This document shows positions 9,965 through 21,183 of a stretch of DNA of 64,000 nucleotides, piece by piece (the first letter of the stretch is position 1; every line of letters begins with the position of its first letter). A program made the translations under genes and the position numbers. Origin of the DNA: Epithemia pelagica (lineage: Eukaryota; Bacillariophyta; Bacillariophyceae; Surirellales; Surirellaceae); NCBI GenBank assembly GCA_946965045.2, contig OX337239.1, forward strand, positions 2,751,268 to 2,815,267. Reading direction: 5' to 3'. The notes below the pieces were generated by a model. The model was not told where the DNA came from and did no database searches. It was given only the letters and a program-made list of their open reading frames with translations.

Positions 9965-12116
9965 TTACAAAAAAGCATTCTTGAAGTCAATAGAAACGGT
10001 GTGCAGTTTGTGTTGTATGGACAGGTTCAGAAGCAAGCGGACGGTTGGCCAATCAATGACCGGGGCGAATGTTTCATCACGACTGAAAGATGCCTTATGT
10101 TGATCCCCACGGACTACCAATTTGGCCTTGTATCGTGAGATTGTTCCATCGGGCTTGCATATTTCCTCATGAATATCCACATGACATCTACAATTTCTTT
10201 CCCTTTTGCTTTGGAGCGTGGAACGAGTCTGAAAGTTTTCTTGGCCTCAAGTTCATTGAGTTCCTTGTCCATTGCAGCAATTCACTTGTCCTGCTCCTCT
10301 TGTGTTAAGTGTCGAATGTCAAAATACGACGGTGCGTCCTCATTAATCACTTTGGCGCTAAAATACAATGGATGCCAGTCGTCAATGATGCCCAGTGGTG
10401 ATTGGATCTGAGCCAGGAGACGTGAGTCAAAGGTAGAGGTGAGCTTGTCTGGATAGAGGACCGAATGATGGTCCCATTGGATTGAATTGGCGTAGTGACT
10501 GAATGCGATGAGGTCCTTGTTGATAGCTGTCATGGTGAAGGATCGGTCCTGAAAGCTAACATGAGTCCAAGATTTTTTGTAGTCTTCTCCAGTAAACTGA
10601 TGTATATGACCACTTGGCAAATTATGTTCATGATCTATCTTTCCCACCCTTTTCTGCAACTAATGACAAAGTGCCAAGAATCGTGTCTTAAGTCGGCTGT
10701 GTCTGGATACCGTGTCGGAGCGCGTTGTTGACATTGGGGACGATGTGGTGGAGAAAAGGACTCGCCCGATTTGGGACTGGATGACTTGCCCAGTGTTGGA
10801 CCTCCATTTGACTCAGCCCATGTGAATCAGACTCGCCCGGTGTGGAAGAGGGTGAATCGGGCTCTTCAGCGTCGATGGTTGGATCGTCTGTCTTGTGGAG
10901 TGGTGACAGAGGAACAGTATCATCCAGATGGAGGGGTGACATGTCAGATTGTGAATCAAGAGTCATCCGGCGATGATTACAACCAAAATCTAACGGTGTT
11001 GTAGGTGTAGAAGGGATGTCGTGTGACGGTTGCTGTGCCTGCTCGCCCTCGGGGACACTTGGAACTGGAAGGGAGGATGTGTCGTCGAAGGAAACAGTAG
11101 GACAGGACCAGATGGAATCCAAGTCAGGTAAAGGCCCATCACATGTTGAGTCATGGTCATCAAGGTAATGGTCGCGGGTGAAAAAGTCTGGTAAACTATT
11201 ATTGGCTGGGACAGACCAGGTACTACTGACGGACATGAAGAGTTCTTCATAAACCACGTGAAACTGGGGAGAAATGTGGCACTACTGACAGACATGAAGA
11301 GTTCGTCATAAACCACGTGAAACGGGGGAAAAATGTGGCCAATGTCCAGGTTCCGAATCATACCAACCAAGCTTGAATGTTGGGAAGAAAATCCAAGGAA
11401 CTGACCACGCCGTGAGCGACGAGCCCACTTGAGGAGCTTCTGGCCATCTTGTAATTTAGATCAGTGTTCTGGTTGTTCTCGTCCTCGGGTGTGCCATAAA
11501 CGACCACAAACAGTAGACTCAAATGATCCATCGAAATCAATTCACCCGGAAGGAGCTTGCGATCAGTTGGTGTTAAGTGTCCAGCCTGTGGATGGGGTAC
11601 GTTGGCCTTGGTTTGTGTTGATTGACATCGAGTCTTGGCATATAGACAGGCCAGACATTGGAGAGCTTCACAGGTACCACTGCTCCTGAATGCTGTTGTA
11701 AGACATGATGGTGTCATATTGCTGGAGTCGGAGGTAAAAGGTTGGTGAAGAAGTGGTTGAAGTCTCAGTATTCAAAGGACAACGACACCACTGATTGACA
11801 CCGCAACAACAATCAACCGGTCGATGTTAAGGAGTTGCATGACTTGTGGCCTTGATAATTTTTCACCTGAACAATTGGAAGATTGCTGGAATAGTGAATG
11901 GGAACAGTAAGGCGACGTTCTGTATTTTTGTCAGGCATGATGCTGGCGAAAGATTGATTGCTCACAAAAGTGGGGAAACGTTGGTCTTGTTGAAGATAGG
12001 TGGCATTGATTTGAGGTGAACACAGTCTTGTACCAGCAGCCTTGCTCATGAGGTACCTCTTGGGAACTGGCCTTGATTGTGTTATTAGAAACAGTTATCC
12101 CTCGCGACAGCAACAA
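9965..12116 (-). pseudogene. Ty1/copia polyprotein remnant (integrase to start of RT)
   Basis: In minus-strand order there is a leader or gag-proximal part (11813-12116), an integrase zinc-knuckle-like CLACLYAKTRC followed by GELISMDHLSL (11358-11717), a Ser/Pro-rich linker (10688-11257), a segment with FDIRHLTQEEQDKW (10282-10659) and the first RT motifs GTISRYKAKLVVRGDQH, ETFAPVIDWPTVRLLL and VSIDFKNAFL (9965-10180). KARLV/KAKLV-V-G, TFAPV and D-x2-NAFL are hallmark copia RT motifs; the Asp in the last is the first catalytic Asp. The element ends there, where repeat R2 begins, so the rest of RT and RNase H are missing. It carries several frameshifts and an internal tandem duplication and belongs to a different lineage from elements A and B. 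Confidence 0.8.
11222..11340. repeat. Tandem duplication, about 59-60 bp x 2
   Basis: ACTACTGACGGACATGAAGA and its near-identical partner begin at about 11222 and 11281, inside the copia linker region. The duplication contributes to frame loss. Confidence 0.8.
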
Positions 12117-12262
12117 CAGAATTGGTTAGTATCAGAACAATTGAATCATAAATGAAGTAAGACCAACCAAGGTAGGGTACTATGTTACCAGAATGTTGCG
12201 ATTTGTTTACTGGCTGGTCATTACTTTGAAAACAAAACAGAAAACTTTGTTTCTTCAGTAGT

Positions 12263-13234
12263 TTTTTTCTTCACTGTATGTGATCCAGTTTTGCTCCAAT
12301 GAGATAGTCTTAATAAGAAATAGCTCCTCAAAAGAGTAGAGATAATGAAAATGATGGGAACACCAAAATGGGCTGCTCCATGGAATGTCCATCAAATTGT
12401 CCTTGTTGAATGCTCCATCATGTACAACAACCCATGCACAACAACCCAGACAACTTTGTGAAGAAATACAACAGAGCAAGTATTCTTGAGTTTGAAGGAT
12501 AGCAACTGAGTTTCCACAATTGCTGTCATAGCTGACCAGAAGCAATTGGTGAAGTCAAGGATTCTGGATTTCAAATCAGCACAACAGTTGGATGCTTGAA
12601 AAAGGAAGATGAAAAGGACTTAGAATCAAACTTATCATAGATGAAAGAATATGTGATGTATTATCTAGAGTAAAGTGTTCAAAGCAAAAGACATCAAATG
12701 TCTTGAAAGGGAACTAGGATGGGGCATTGTTCATGACATGCATCTACACCATACACAATAAACCTGAGCAGAGCAACTAGAACTGCATTCCAAATCACCT
12801 AAGATTTAGAGCTGAAGCACCTTAGTTGTGTCCTTTTTTGTCACTGTTGCCTCTCTTCTTCATTGAGAGTATATTCTTCTCTCTGAGCTTTTTGTCAGAT
12901 CTTAGTTGGGATGAGCTAACAGTTGTATGATTGAACCATATCTCCCTGGAAAACAAAAATCCAAATAACTTCAATGAACATCATTTACAATTTTCAATCA
13001 ATAGACTTGTGGCACTTCAAATGAAGTCCTCATCGACTGCGTCCCATTTTTGGGGAACAAATAGTTCTAAAGAGAAGAGAAGAAAGGAATCCAATGTCAC
13101 ATTTCTGCGTATGATTTGTCTCCAACGTGTCGTGATGTTCTTGACCTTAGAACTTGGTGCCCATTACTCCAAACATATAAGGAGGGCGCATTTTGAACCT
13201 CGATCATTTGGTAAGGAACAAATTCAAGGTGATA
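12263..13234. repeat. Dispersed repeat R2, copy 2, split by a 560-bp segment
   Basis: 12263-12379 and 12942-13234 match 9518-9642 and 9643-9950. The extra piece 12380-12941 lies between GGCTGCTCC and CTCCCTGG, which are adjacent in copy 1. It is either an insertion here or a deletion in copy 1. No gene was recognised in it. Confidence 0.8.
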
Positions 13235-13374
13235 ACCATGCCCATTATGGCCTCGCTGGGCGTCTCGCATGGATTCAATTACAGGCTCATCACTGGAATG
13301 ACTTATTGCTCCAACAACAAGAAAAAGGAAAATAGCAGAGTCGAACGGAGTACCACCGACAGAAAATTGATGTT

Positions 13375-13495
13375 CTTGTCTTGTGATACGTACAAGTGTG
13401 AATGTGGGTGCGTTTCCAAGCCTTGTGTGCTTTCTTGTCTTGTGATACGTACAAGTGTGAATGTGGGTGCGTTTCCAAGCCTTGTGTGCTATCCA
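13375..13495. repeat. Tandem duplication, 59 bp x 2
   Basis: The segment beginning TTGTGATACGTACAAGTGTG starts at 13381 and again at 13440 with no visible differences over most of the unit, so it is recent. Confidence 0.9.
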
Positions 13496-13689
13496 GAAGT
13501 AGCACAGTCCCTCCAGTGTCAGGGTGTCACTTTCTTTATGCACATTCCCATAACAGGTGGCACCACCAGTCGTAATACCAATAATTTACTCTTACATCCT
13601 TAAAGGACAAGCAGTCGAGAGTCATCAGGACCAAGCTCTCGAGGAATGGATGACCATGGAAAGCCAGGTGGACACCATGAATACAAACA

Positions 13690-13880
13690 CTCCCACTTTC
13701 TTGCAACAGCAACAACAGAATTGGCTAGTATCAGAACAATTGAATCATAAATGAAGTACGACCAACCAGGGTAGGGTAGTATCTACTTTGACTGCTAGGA
13801 GAGCGGACGTAGAGGGGCGTGACGAGGAGGGCTTAGGACGACGAGGAGGGCAATAGCTTCAAGAAGTGGACTGCTTAAGT
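13690..13880. repeat. Segment shared with 12.1 kb and 21.4-21.6 kb
   Basis: CAACAACAGAATTGGCTAGT...ATGAAGTA-GACCAACCAGGGTAG also occurs near 12108 and 21427. Downstream (13800-13860) is one degenerate inverted unit of the GACGAGGAG-type repeat that forms the array at 21.5-22.2 kb. Confidence 0.65.
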
Positions 13881-14065
13881 AAGTCTGCCAAGGCAGGTGA
13901 GCGCAAAACCAATGATTCTTGATGTCATTGTGCTTGCTACGTGGTGTCATGCGTGGTGGATCTTTTGTGGCCAGTTGGAGGGCTGTAAATCACATTTTGC
14001 ACATCTCCCCACGTTTGTGTAAATGCCCGACATGGGCAACTTTCCCTTCAGCCATCTATACTCCA

Positions 14066-16770
14066 TCATGCAAACAACACACCTTGCCCTTCCTTCCACT
14101 TCGACAGGAACATGTCCGTTCGAACAACGTTGATTGTCACGACTCGTCGGGTCCCTGGTACACTAACCACTGTTGGCTCGTAGTTCAGCAGACACTGGGC
14201 AATGATGGTGTAGAAACCATGCCTGCTGAGATGCTTTCTCCGACCTCGCAATGGCTGCTCGTCGCTGGACAAATTCCATGCAATGAAGGCATTCAGCAAC
14301 ATCAGATCAATGCAAGCAAGATATACTTTCTTGTACCACTTTTTGTAATGACTCCGTTTCGAGAACCCCCCCCCCCCCAAAAATGACCACGCATCTGATC
14401 ACCCTTGTCAACAGAACCCATTGCTTTTTGGTAGCAGATCAAGGGGTTGGGGCAGTTCAATTCCTTTTTTTTCGAACCAATTTGTCGCTGAACAACAGAA
14501 TGGCCAGTGTCTTCAATAGTGGACACAAAAGAGACCACCTTACTGTCCACCCACAGGCCACAGACGACCCCATTGACTGCGTCATGTATCACCTTGAATG
14601 TTCCCCGGTTGGTCTTGGACTTGGACAAATTCATTAGAGTCTTGTCCCACCCTACCCTATTCGACCGGACTGTACCTGTCCAAAAACAATTGAATCTTTT
14701 GCGTAGGATTACGGCGAGCTGTGGTGCCATGTACCTGTTGTCCATGCTTATGTGGTGCATTCCTTCCGTCTCCTTGTGAAGGCCCAAGGCATAACATGCA
14801 TTGAGAACAGCCTTCATAGTGGTAGAGAACTTGTGGATACTTGGGCGAATATTAGAATTGGTTGCGTTCTTCCCCTGGTACACATGGAGGTGTAGGATGG
14901 CATAGTTTGCCGAAGAAGCCATGATGAAGAAGTCGACTCTAAACTTCTGGGGCTTATCTTTATTGAATTGACGCACCGGGCAATGCCTTGAACGGATGCC
15001 CACGCCTCCTTCATCAAATGCCATGTCCTTTGGGACATAGAACGTCTTTCTGGATGTCTCGTTTATTTGATGCAACAAAGTCCGTAATTGGTAGCACTTC
15101 CCCCCCCCCCCCAGCGGCAACGACGTCCTTATTTTCCGGGTGGAACGCACCTCTTATCTGGCGGAAACGGTTCAAGGTCATGTACTTCACCGCAAATCCT
15201 CTGTTATCCTCGATCTCAATGGGTGGTACGTCTGGTCCCACATTGTACGTTTGGTAAGCAGTGTACCCCCCCCCCCCCCCCCATCCACTGGCTTTAGGGA
15301 CATCATGAGCAGAATTCCCAAGAAGCGGTACATTTCTTTGATTGTCACATCACCCACCGCTGTGAATGGTAGTATCCATTTCGGGAAGCATGCCTCTCCT
15401 TCAAGTGGGAATGATAATATTCAGTCGTTGAGGCTGTTAGCTTTATTATTATTACGTCACTTAGCCCACCACACCTCTGGAAACATTCGAAGGGTGTGGA
15501 AAAAGTATCCCATACTCCAGGGCGTAGGTTATTTCCACCTGCATATAGTTACTTGTGACGTTGGTCACTCCAAATGTGGTTCATACCTGGCGGGCTTTCC
15601 GTCTCAACGTACTTGAACACAAGGCTATGCAGAGTATTGAGGAGTGTGGTTCGGTCATCCGTTGTAGAACTGTCGCCATTGTTGCCTCCTTCTGCCTGCT
15701 ACTCTGCAGCAGTGTTTTCCTGATCTTCCTGAACTTGCGAATTGTCGTTGTCGTTCGAGGCACAGCTGTCATCGTCTGACCGCCTACTATTGTCATCATC
15801 GCTCATTGCACCATCTTGATCGTCGTCAGATGTTTCTGACAGAATTTCTCCCTCTCCTGCTCGCAGTGCCCGTCTTGTTGTCGCTCGATTCACATGTTGT
15901 TGTTGGGTGGTCTGTTGCCTGGACCTGTGTGGCTATTGGGGACTCGTCAGGAACCATTGTTCGTAGCGCCGCTCGGCCTTGAGCACGTATGGTCTCTTCT
16001 GTGTCTGCTTGGTTTTCGTTACGGCGACCATTCAGTCGTGGTCGAGCGCCAGTCAATCCAGTACTCTCTGTCAATGGACTGCGGACATTCACTTGGTTAC
16101 CAACAACGCTGGGGATAGCGGGTGGGTTGTTATTTTGTTCTTGTTGATTTGTTTTACAATTCGAAATGTAAGTCTACAAGAGATCTTTCATTCCTTGCGT
16201 AGACGTGAACGACGTAGAGGACCATTCTAACGGAATTTGCTCGTCATGTTCCCATTCGATGAGGAACATGTAATTGTTCCTCTTGGCAGGACACGACACA
16301 ATCCGCCCATTCATCATATAAGGGTTCGAGGTGGATTGTCGCGGAAATCTGGCAGCAAAAGGATTGACAAACTGTGACTTGAGCCAAAATGTATGTGGGG
16401 CTCGGAGCTTTTGTTTGGCGAAGCTGAATCGAACTCTGGTGGGTTTTTGCTTGGTGCTGGCTGGTTCTTGAGGAGCCCGTTGATGAGGATGCTGCTCTAC
16501 AGGACGCTGCTCTGGAGGATGCGGCTGCTTTGAAGGGGGGTGCAACGTAGGGGGGGGGGGTGGATCTTGGGTGACAACAACAGGCCCATCATTTTGAGAG
16601 TTGTCTTGCTGGTCTTCGGCACCATCCATTGGTAAATAGAGACGCAACAATGTATGGATTGGTAATTTGTTGGAGACTTCCAATAGCCGGTGGTGATTCA
16701 ACTTCGTCAGAAAGGAAGCAATGTTGTGCCATTCGACAGGGTCTCTAAAGAGAGTCGAAAAATGAGGCAA
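14066..16770 (-). pseudogene. piggyBac-like transposase (DDE_Tnp_1_7), frameshifted at homopolymers
   Basis: Minus-strand order: an N-terminal region with Pro-rich and SNPYMMNGRIVSCP / YMFLIEWEHDEQIPLEW (16174-16770), an acidic stretch (15699-16092), then the catalytic region. Recognisable pieces are VTIKEMYRFLGILLMM and FAVKYMTLNRFRQIRGAFHP (15000-15350), DEGGVGIRSR (first Asp), ISMDNRYMAPQLAVIL (second Asp), MGSVDKGDQMRG (third Asp, 14302-15150), and the C-terminal SHYKKWYKKVYLACIDLMLLN (14066-14380). This is the usual piggyBac order and size. Runs of 13 C (14366-14378), 13 C (15100-15112), 17 C (15266-15282) and 11 G (16550-16560) fall at glycine or proline codons; the breaks at 14.37, 15.1 and 15.27 kb coincide with them. 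Stops occur near 15530-15600. TTAA-flanked ends were not identified. Confidence 0.85.
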
Positions 16771-16799
16771 GATGCGAATTCTTCTAAGGTGATTTCGAC

Positions 16800-17700
16800 G
16801 ATGATGCAGTCATAATTCAACTATATTGTCTTAGAGTAAAATTTTCGAAATTTCACGGGTTATCGTTTGGAAGTGTTTATATTATAGGATACAAGGTATA
16901 GGAAGAGATATGGATCTTCAAATGAAATGGTGGTGCATATGTGCACCTCGTTGTTGTCGGGAGGTGCATATGTGATACTCGGTGTTGAATGGCGTTAAGA
17001 TACCCAACAAAAAGCTCTGTCTTGGAGGTCCTACTGAAGTCAAGAGTCAAATTTGGGCTTGAGATGTCTTCTTAAATGCCAAATTTTGTTCCCTAATTGA
17101 CAGAAGCACCAGGATTAACCCAACTTTTTAAAGCCAGACATTGGCCATTATCAATATTTGCATTGGGTCTTCTTTTTCTTTGATCACAACCATTTGGTTC
17201 AGTCCCGCACAGTTCTGTTTTATTGTAACAACTGCTCATTTCTTAATCATGCACATGCACTCAAAGCACAAATAACGTCCCGTCTTAAATGTTATCAACA
17301 TTGTCTTTCTTCTTCCTGTTGTTGTACTTGAAGTTTCATCTTCTTTGTGAAAACCTGATTCGTGTGCTCCCATTTCTATTCCGTCTTCCTTTTGTGCAGG
17401 AACTTGAAGTCTAATCTTCTTTGAGAAATCCTGATACATGTGCTCCAATTCCTATTCCATCCTCCTTTTGTGCGGGTTCCTACCTGGTCACTCTCTTTCT
17501 GTTGTCCCATTGAAGTCTGTTTCCTATGTGTTTCAGTGTCACATCCTCTTCATTGCACAAACATACATTGTTGATTGAAGTCACCTTTTCTGGAACTCCA
17601 CATTTCTTTTTGTAACTTGAGGCTTTTCTGTTGCTGTGATGTGCATCAATTCTTGCACATCATTGTTACAACAACTGTGACATCACTTTTCCTCTTAAAC
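16800..17700. other. AT-rich, no gene seen
   Basis: Contains a short palindrome GGTGCATATGTGCACC (about 16932-16947) and a repeated phrase around CCTGATTCGTGTGCTCC / CCTGATACATGTGCTCC (17355-17445). No coding frame is supported. Confidence 0.4.
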
Positions 17701-17702
17701 TA

Positions 17703-17724
17703 CCGTAATATCCGGTAGATAAGC
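17703..17724 (+). repeat. Left TIR of the pogo-like element
   Basis: Identical as inverted sequence to 19809-19830; preceded by TA. Confidence 0.95.
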
Positions 17725-17937
17725 ACCACGGAATGTCCATGAAAACACTGTGGTGGAGCTTAACTTCCAAAAAACTACTATTATTGAAAAGTAGAATTCC
17801 GTCAATTTTGGCGCCTAGTCTATCCATTAGTCTATCCATTTTGGCGCCTTATCCATCTATGTTGGCACTTCATCCAAGTGATCCGATTATACACGAGCCA
17901 CAATAAAAGCAAAACCAAAACCCACAAAAATCAAACA

Positions 17938-19221
17938 ATGGCAGAGGACTCGGATACAGAAAACCCTGGAGAGGACGGGGAAGAGCCAAGAGTTCAAGTT
18001 TCTCCACCAAAGAAGCGTCGCAGGTTTTCTCTTCACGAGAAGCTCCGTATCGTCCGGAATATTCGGTATCGTATCGAACGGTTTGGTGCATCCCAACGAT
18101 CTGCATGTCGTGAGTTGAAAATCAATCATAAGCAAGTCATTGATTGGAAAAAGCAATTTAACAATTTACAGAACGCGTCGAACAAAAGGGCAAAATCCTT
18201 GTGCAAGGGAAGAGTCTCTGCACTTGCTCCTTATCGCAGTGAGCTTTTAGCTTTTATCTTTGAATTACGTGAAAGTGGCATGGCAGTCAACAACACAATG
18301 GTCCTATTGAAGGCAGCGCAGCTTTCTTCAGATTTCCGTCGCAAGTCCAGAGGTGCTCAGGATAGTATCATTCGGCGTTTTGTCAAAATCAATGGAATGG
18401 TGCATTGACTTGGCACCCATCAATCACAACGTGCACCTTCAGAAACAGAGTCTGAAGCACGTGATTTCATGGAAGTTGCTCGTCAAAAGGTTTCTCTCCC
18501 TTGTCGCCACAAGGATTTCATACTTAACATGGACCAGACGCCTTTGCCATTTTCGTACGATGCAAAATCTACTTTGGAATTGATCGGACGGAGGACTGTG
18601 CATGTCCGAAAATCTACAAACGATACGAAACAGGCAACATGTGCATTGACTGTAACTGCTTCAGGCAAAATGCTCACACCTCTGATGGTCTTCAAAGGAA
18701 AGCCACATGGACGAATTGTTACTCGTGAGTTTCCCGATTATCCTAAAAGCATGGTATATACCTGCCAAGATAATGCCTGGATGGATGAACGAGTGATGCT
18801 TCTTTGGGTAGACAGCGTTCTAAAACCATATATTGACACGGCGCCTGAAAATGTTGTTCCAACCCTCTTCCTCGACTCTTACAGGTGCCATATCATGGCG
18901 AGTGTGGTAAGTGCTATCCAGAATCTTGGTGTGGAAGTGGAACACATCCCAGGTGGTTGCACATATTTGTGTCAACCAGTCGATGTTGGTGTTAATAAGC
19001 CATACAAGACACAAATGAGAAATCAATGGGAGAGTTGGATGGTTGGAGAGGGAATCATTCATGGGACAACAAGTTCACCAACGCGTAAAAAGATTGTAGA
19101 GTGGGCACTTGTTGCCAATTCCAGGACGACCTAGGAGACAATCCAAAACTCTTGGAAACGCCATGACTTTTCATGGTTTCCTAATGAAGCAAACAACAGT
19201 AGCAGCAATAACAGTAACTAA
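17938..19221 (+). pseudogene. pogo/Tigger-like transposase with two nonsense codons
   Basis: One frame of 427 codons from ATG 17938-17940 to TAA 19219-19221, interrupted by TGA at 18406-18408 (in VH-stop-LGTHQSQ) and TAG at 19132-19134. No frameshift is present. Domains: an acidic/basic N-terminus with KKRRR (about residues 25-30), a helix-turn-helix of the Psq/CENP-B type (about 30-85, ERFGASQRSACRELKINHKQ), and a DDE domain with ILNMDQTP (first Asp), TLFLDSYRCHI (second Asp) and CQPVDVGVNKPYK (third Asp, the DDD arrangement of pogo). The C-terminus ends in a Ser/Asn-rich tail. Both stops need only one substitution; the first fits a CGA to TGA transition. Expression would give a truncated DNA-binding fragment of about 156 residues. 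Confidence 0.92.
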
Positions 19222-19243
19222 GGTCTTCATATATTACTATAAT

Positions 19244-19729
19244 TCAAGGTTCATCAGGTTTCCTCTTTTTTGTGGTTTTTGCCGTGGCAACAAGGACAGG
19301 AGGAGAGATGAGTGCTGCAACTGCACAGCCTGAATTTCTGTGATGCTTCTGGCGTTTGGTAGGACTGTCACTTTCTTCATTGTAGATCTCAATAATTTGG
19401 GCCAAGACACCTTCAACGGATTTCCAGTGCTTTACATGATGACGGGGTAGATATCCTATGCGGCACCTGTCAATCCCATCCGACACCCAGAATGCTGCAA
19501 TGACACCCTCCTCCCGGCCTTGGATCATCACTTGAACTTTGCGTAGTCTCACCACCATATCCTCTTCCAGAACATGTCCACATATGGTATGTTCCTCACA
19601 TGAACGCCCATTTGTGGCGGAGTTGATACCCACAATCTCCACAGTTTCTCCTGAAGGGTGAAACGCCATGATGCATGTGATATACCGCTGCAAAGCTCTT
19701 TTACTGCAGTTTCTCACTATATGGTCCAT
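19244..19729 (-). CDS. Uncharacterised second ORF of the pogo-like element
   Basis: Intact frame of 161 residues starting at the ATG complementary to 19727-19729. It is convergent with the transposase and lies entirely between the TIRs. Features: CIMAFHPSGETVEIVGI near the N-terminus, HTICGHVLEEDMVVRLRKVQ, then WVSDGIDRCRIGYLPRHHVK, an acidic/basic linker (SDSPTKRQKHHRNSGC) and a basic C-terminus (TAKTTKKRKPDEP) resembling a nuclear localisation signal. The central VRL...CRIGYLPR layout is loosely reminiscent of HIRAN-type DNA-binding domains, but this is only a resemblance by eye. It is uninterrupted while the transposase has two stops, so it may be under separate selection or simply lucky. 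Function unknown. Confidence 0.7.
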   Translation of the reverse strand: MDHIVRNCSKRALQRYITCIMAFHPSGETVEIVGINSATNGRSCEEHTICGHVLEEDMVVRLRKVQVMIQGREEGVIAAFWVSDGIDRCRIGYLPRHHVKHWKSVEGVLAQIIEIYNEESDSPTKRQKHHRNSGCAVAALISPPVLVATAKTTKKRKPDEP

Positions 19730-19808
19730 TAGTACGTTACTCCCTTAGAGCGAGAAAGAATTGAAAATGTACACACAAAATCACTACTGGAGCGTAACTT
19801 CCGCTGGA

Positions 19809-19830
19809 GCTTATCTACCGGATATTACGG
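19809..19830 (-). repeat. Right TIR of the pogo-like element
   Basis: GCTTATCTACCGGATATTACGG followed by TA; exact complement of the left TIR. Confidence 0.95.
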
Positions 19831-19910
19831 TATCCCTATTGTATCCCTTTTGGTGGCTGTCAAATCTTCTATCATCTCTTCAATTGTTCTTTGATCCTTT
19901 TTTCCTTCAG

Positions 19911-21183
19911 TCAACCACTCAGGGTTGGTCTTCTCTTGTGTGAACATTCACACTTTTCACACAAAAACAGCTTTGGCATGTTGTGAACTTTTTTGCATCC
20001 CCTGAGACGTGGTGAGTAACAGGCAAATTCTTTGTCGGGGTCCAAGAAGACAAGTCTATTAATATGTGGATTCATGTTGCCGGATAAAAATCTTTTGGAA
20101 TGAATAACGACTAATTTTTTTATACCATTCTCGCAATCTTCATCAGTTACACAAGTTTAAAAAATTTTCATTCAGGTAAATATAACTAGACCTTTGTTTG
20201 TGTAACCCCTAACCTTTTTGTCATTTTAGTCGCTTTTATGAAAGACTATGAGGACGGACAAGCAAAATGGCATGGTGCTGCTAAATCACAAATAAAGACA
20301 CAGTCCTATAGTTCATATTATTTTTCACCAGAATGGAAGGTCTTGACATTTGCAAAATACGGCCAGCAACAATCAAATTTAAGGGGTACCCCATCGGAGG
20401 CGATCGCTCACGGAGGGGCAAAATAGCGAACTCCGGGCCAAATAGCAATGGTCCGTCGCCTTTCATTTATTACGCTCGCACAGTAGTTGTTGGTCCATCC
20501 TTTGGTTCTAGGAGCATATCATGTCAACGTATTTTGACTGGAAGTGAAGCTTTCGTCGTTCTGACAAGACACCATTTTCTCAATACGTACACGGCTGTCT
20601 TTTCCCAATACATTTCAGAATGATTGTGCATCGGCTCAAAAATATAAGGTGCTCTTGTCCAAATTAAAAGCCAACATAACAGGATCTTTGACGTCTTCGT
20701 TTGAAGTTAGTGCCACCATGACAAGAACTGACATGTTTTCTCTCTTCCAAGATGACAATGGAACATTGTTTGGATATGAATCCGGGCTTGACTCTTGTGA
20801 CAAAACTTTGTCAACATAAACGTGATCTTCGTGATGGTAATGGATCATTAGTTTCAAGCAAAGTATATAACAACGTTCCAGGCATTGAATTTCTTTGAGG
20901 TCTACACTGGTGTCTATGGGGGATATGAACAATCCTTGATACCGGGTGTCTCTGTCTCATCAACCCCGTCAGTGTCATACATGTAAACAGGTAAAACAAG
21001 TAAAAAGAGCCTTGATCTCGACATTTGCATTGCTCTTGCCAAGACCGGGAGCATACTGCGTGGCAAGCATCATTGCTCTTTTTAGGATCTTATTATTTCT
21101 TGTATTCTCCTCTTCAGCGAACTTCTCGATATAGCAACCCCAGCTTCGTTGACGCTTAACACAGGGTCCGACACATCTGGTAT
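19911..21183. repeat. Dispersed repeat R1, copy 2
   Basis: Direct-orientation match to 8620-9498. Differences are point changes plus an extra segment at about 20237-20617, placed between GTCGCTTT and TTCAGAAT, which are joined in copy 1. Confidence 0.85.
20237..20617. mobile_element. Insertion in R1 carrying LTR-like sequence
   Basis: Present in R1 copy 2 and absent from copy 1. Within it, 20351-20450 (AATACGG-CAGCAACAATCAAA ... GCGATCGCTCACGGAGGGGCAAAATAGCGA) resembles the LTR of copia element B (48344-48583) and the partial LTR at 51807-51925. This suggests a degraded solo LTR or fragment; terminal TG/CA boundaries were not resolved. Confidence 0.6.

Larger units (their letters stand above)
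17701..19832 (+). mobile_element. Complete pogo/Tigger-like DNA transposon with two convergent genes
   Basis: The ends are perfect 22-bp inverted repeats: CCGTAATATCCGGTAGATAAGC (17703-17724) and its complement (19809-19830). Both are flanked by TA (17701-17702, 19831-19832), the target duplication expected for the Tc1/mariner superfamily. The 2.13-kb element holds a plus-strand pogo-type transposase and a minus-strand 161-residue ORF, with about 22 bp between their stop codons. Perfect TIRs and only two nonsense codons suggest recent activity. Confidence 0.93.

Noticed and set aside
12108-12160. TTGGTTAGTATCAGAAC/GC at 12.12, 13.72 and 21.44 kb as plus-strand primer-binding sites (similar to TGGTATCAGAGC).
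   Set aside because: No LTR end precedes any of them, the upstream sequences differ among copies, and the same bases read as coding or leader on either strand, so the match may be chance.
13097-13543. Minus-strand 148-codon protein with HIHTCTYHKTR repeats.
   Set aside because: The repeats come from the 59-bp DNA duplication and the frame overlaps repeat R2.
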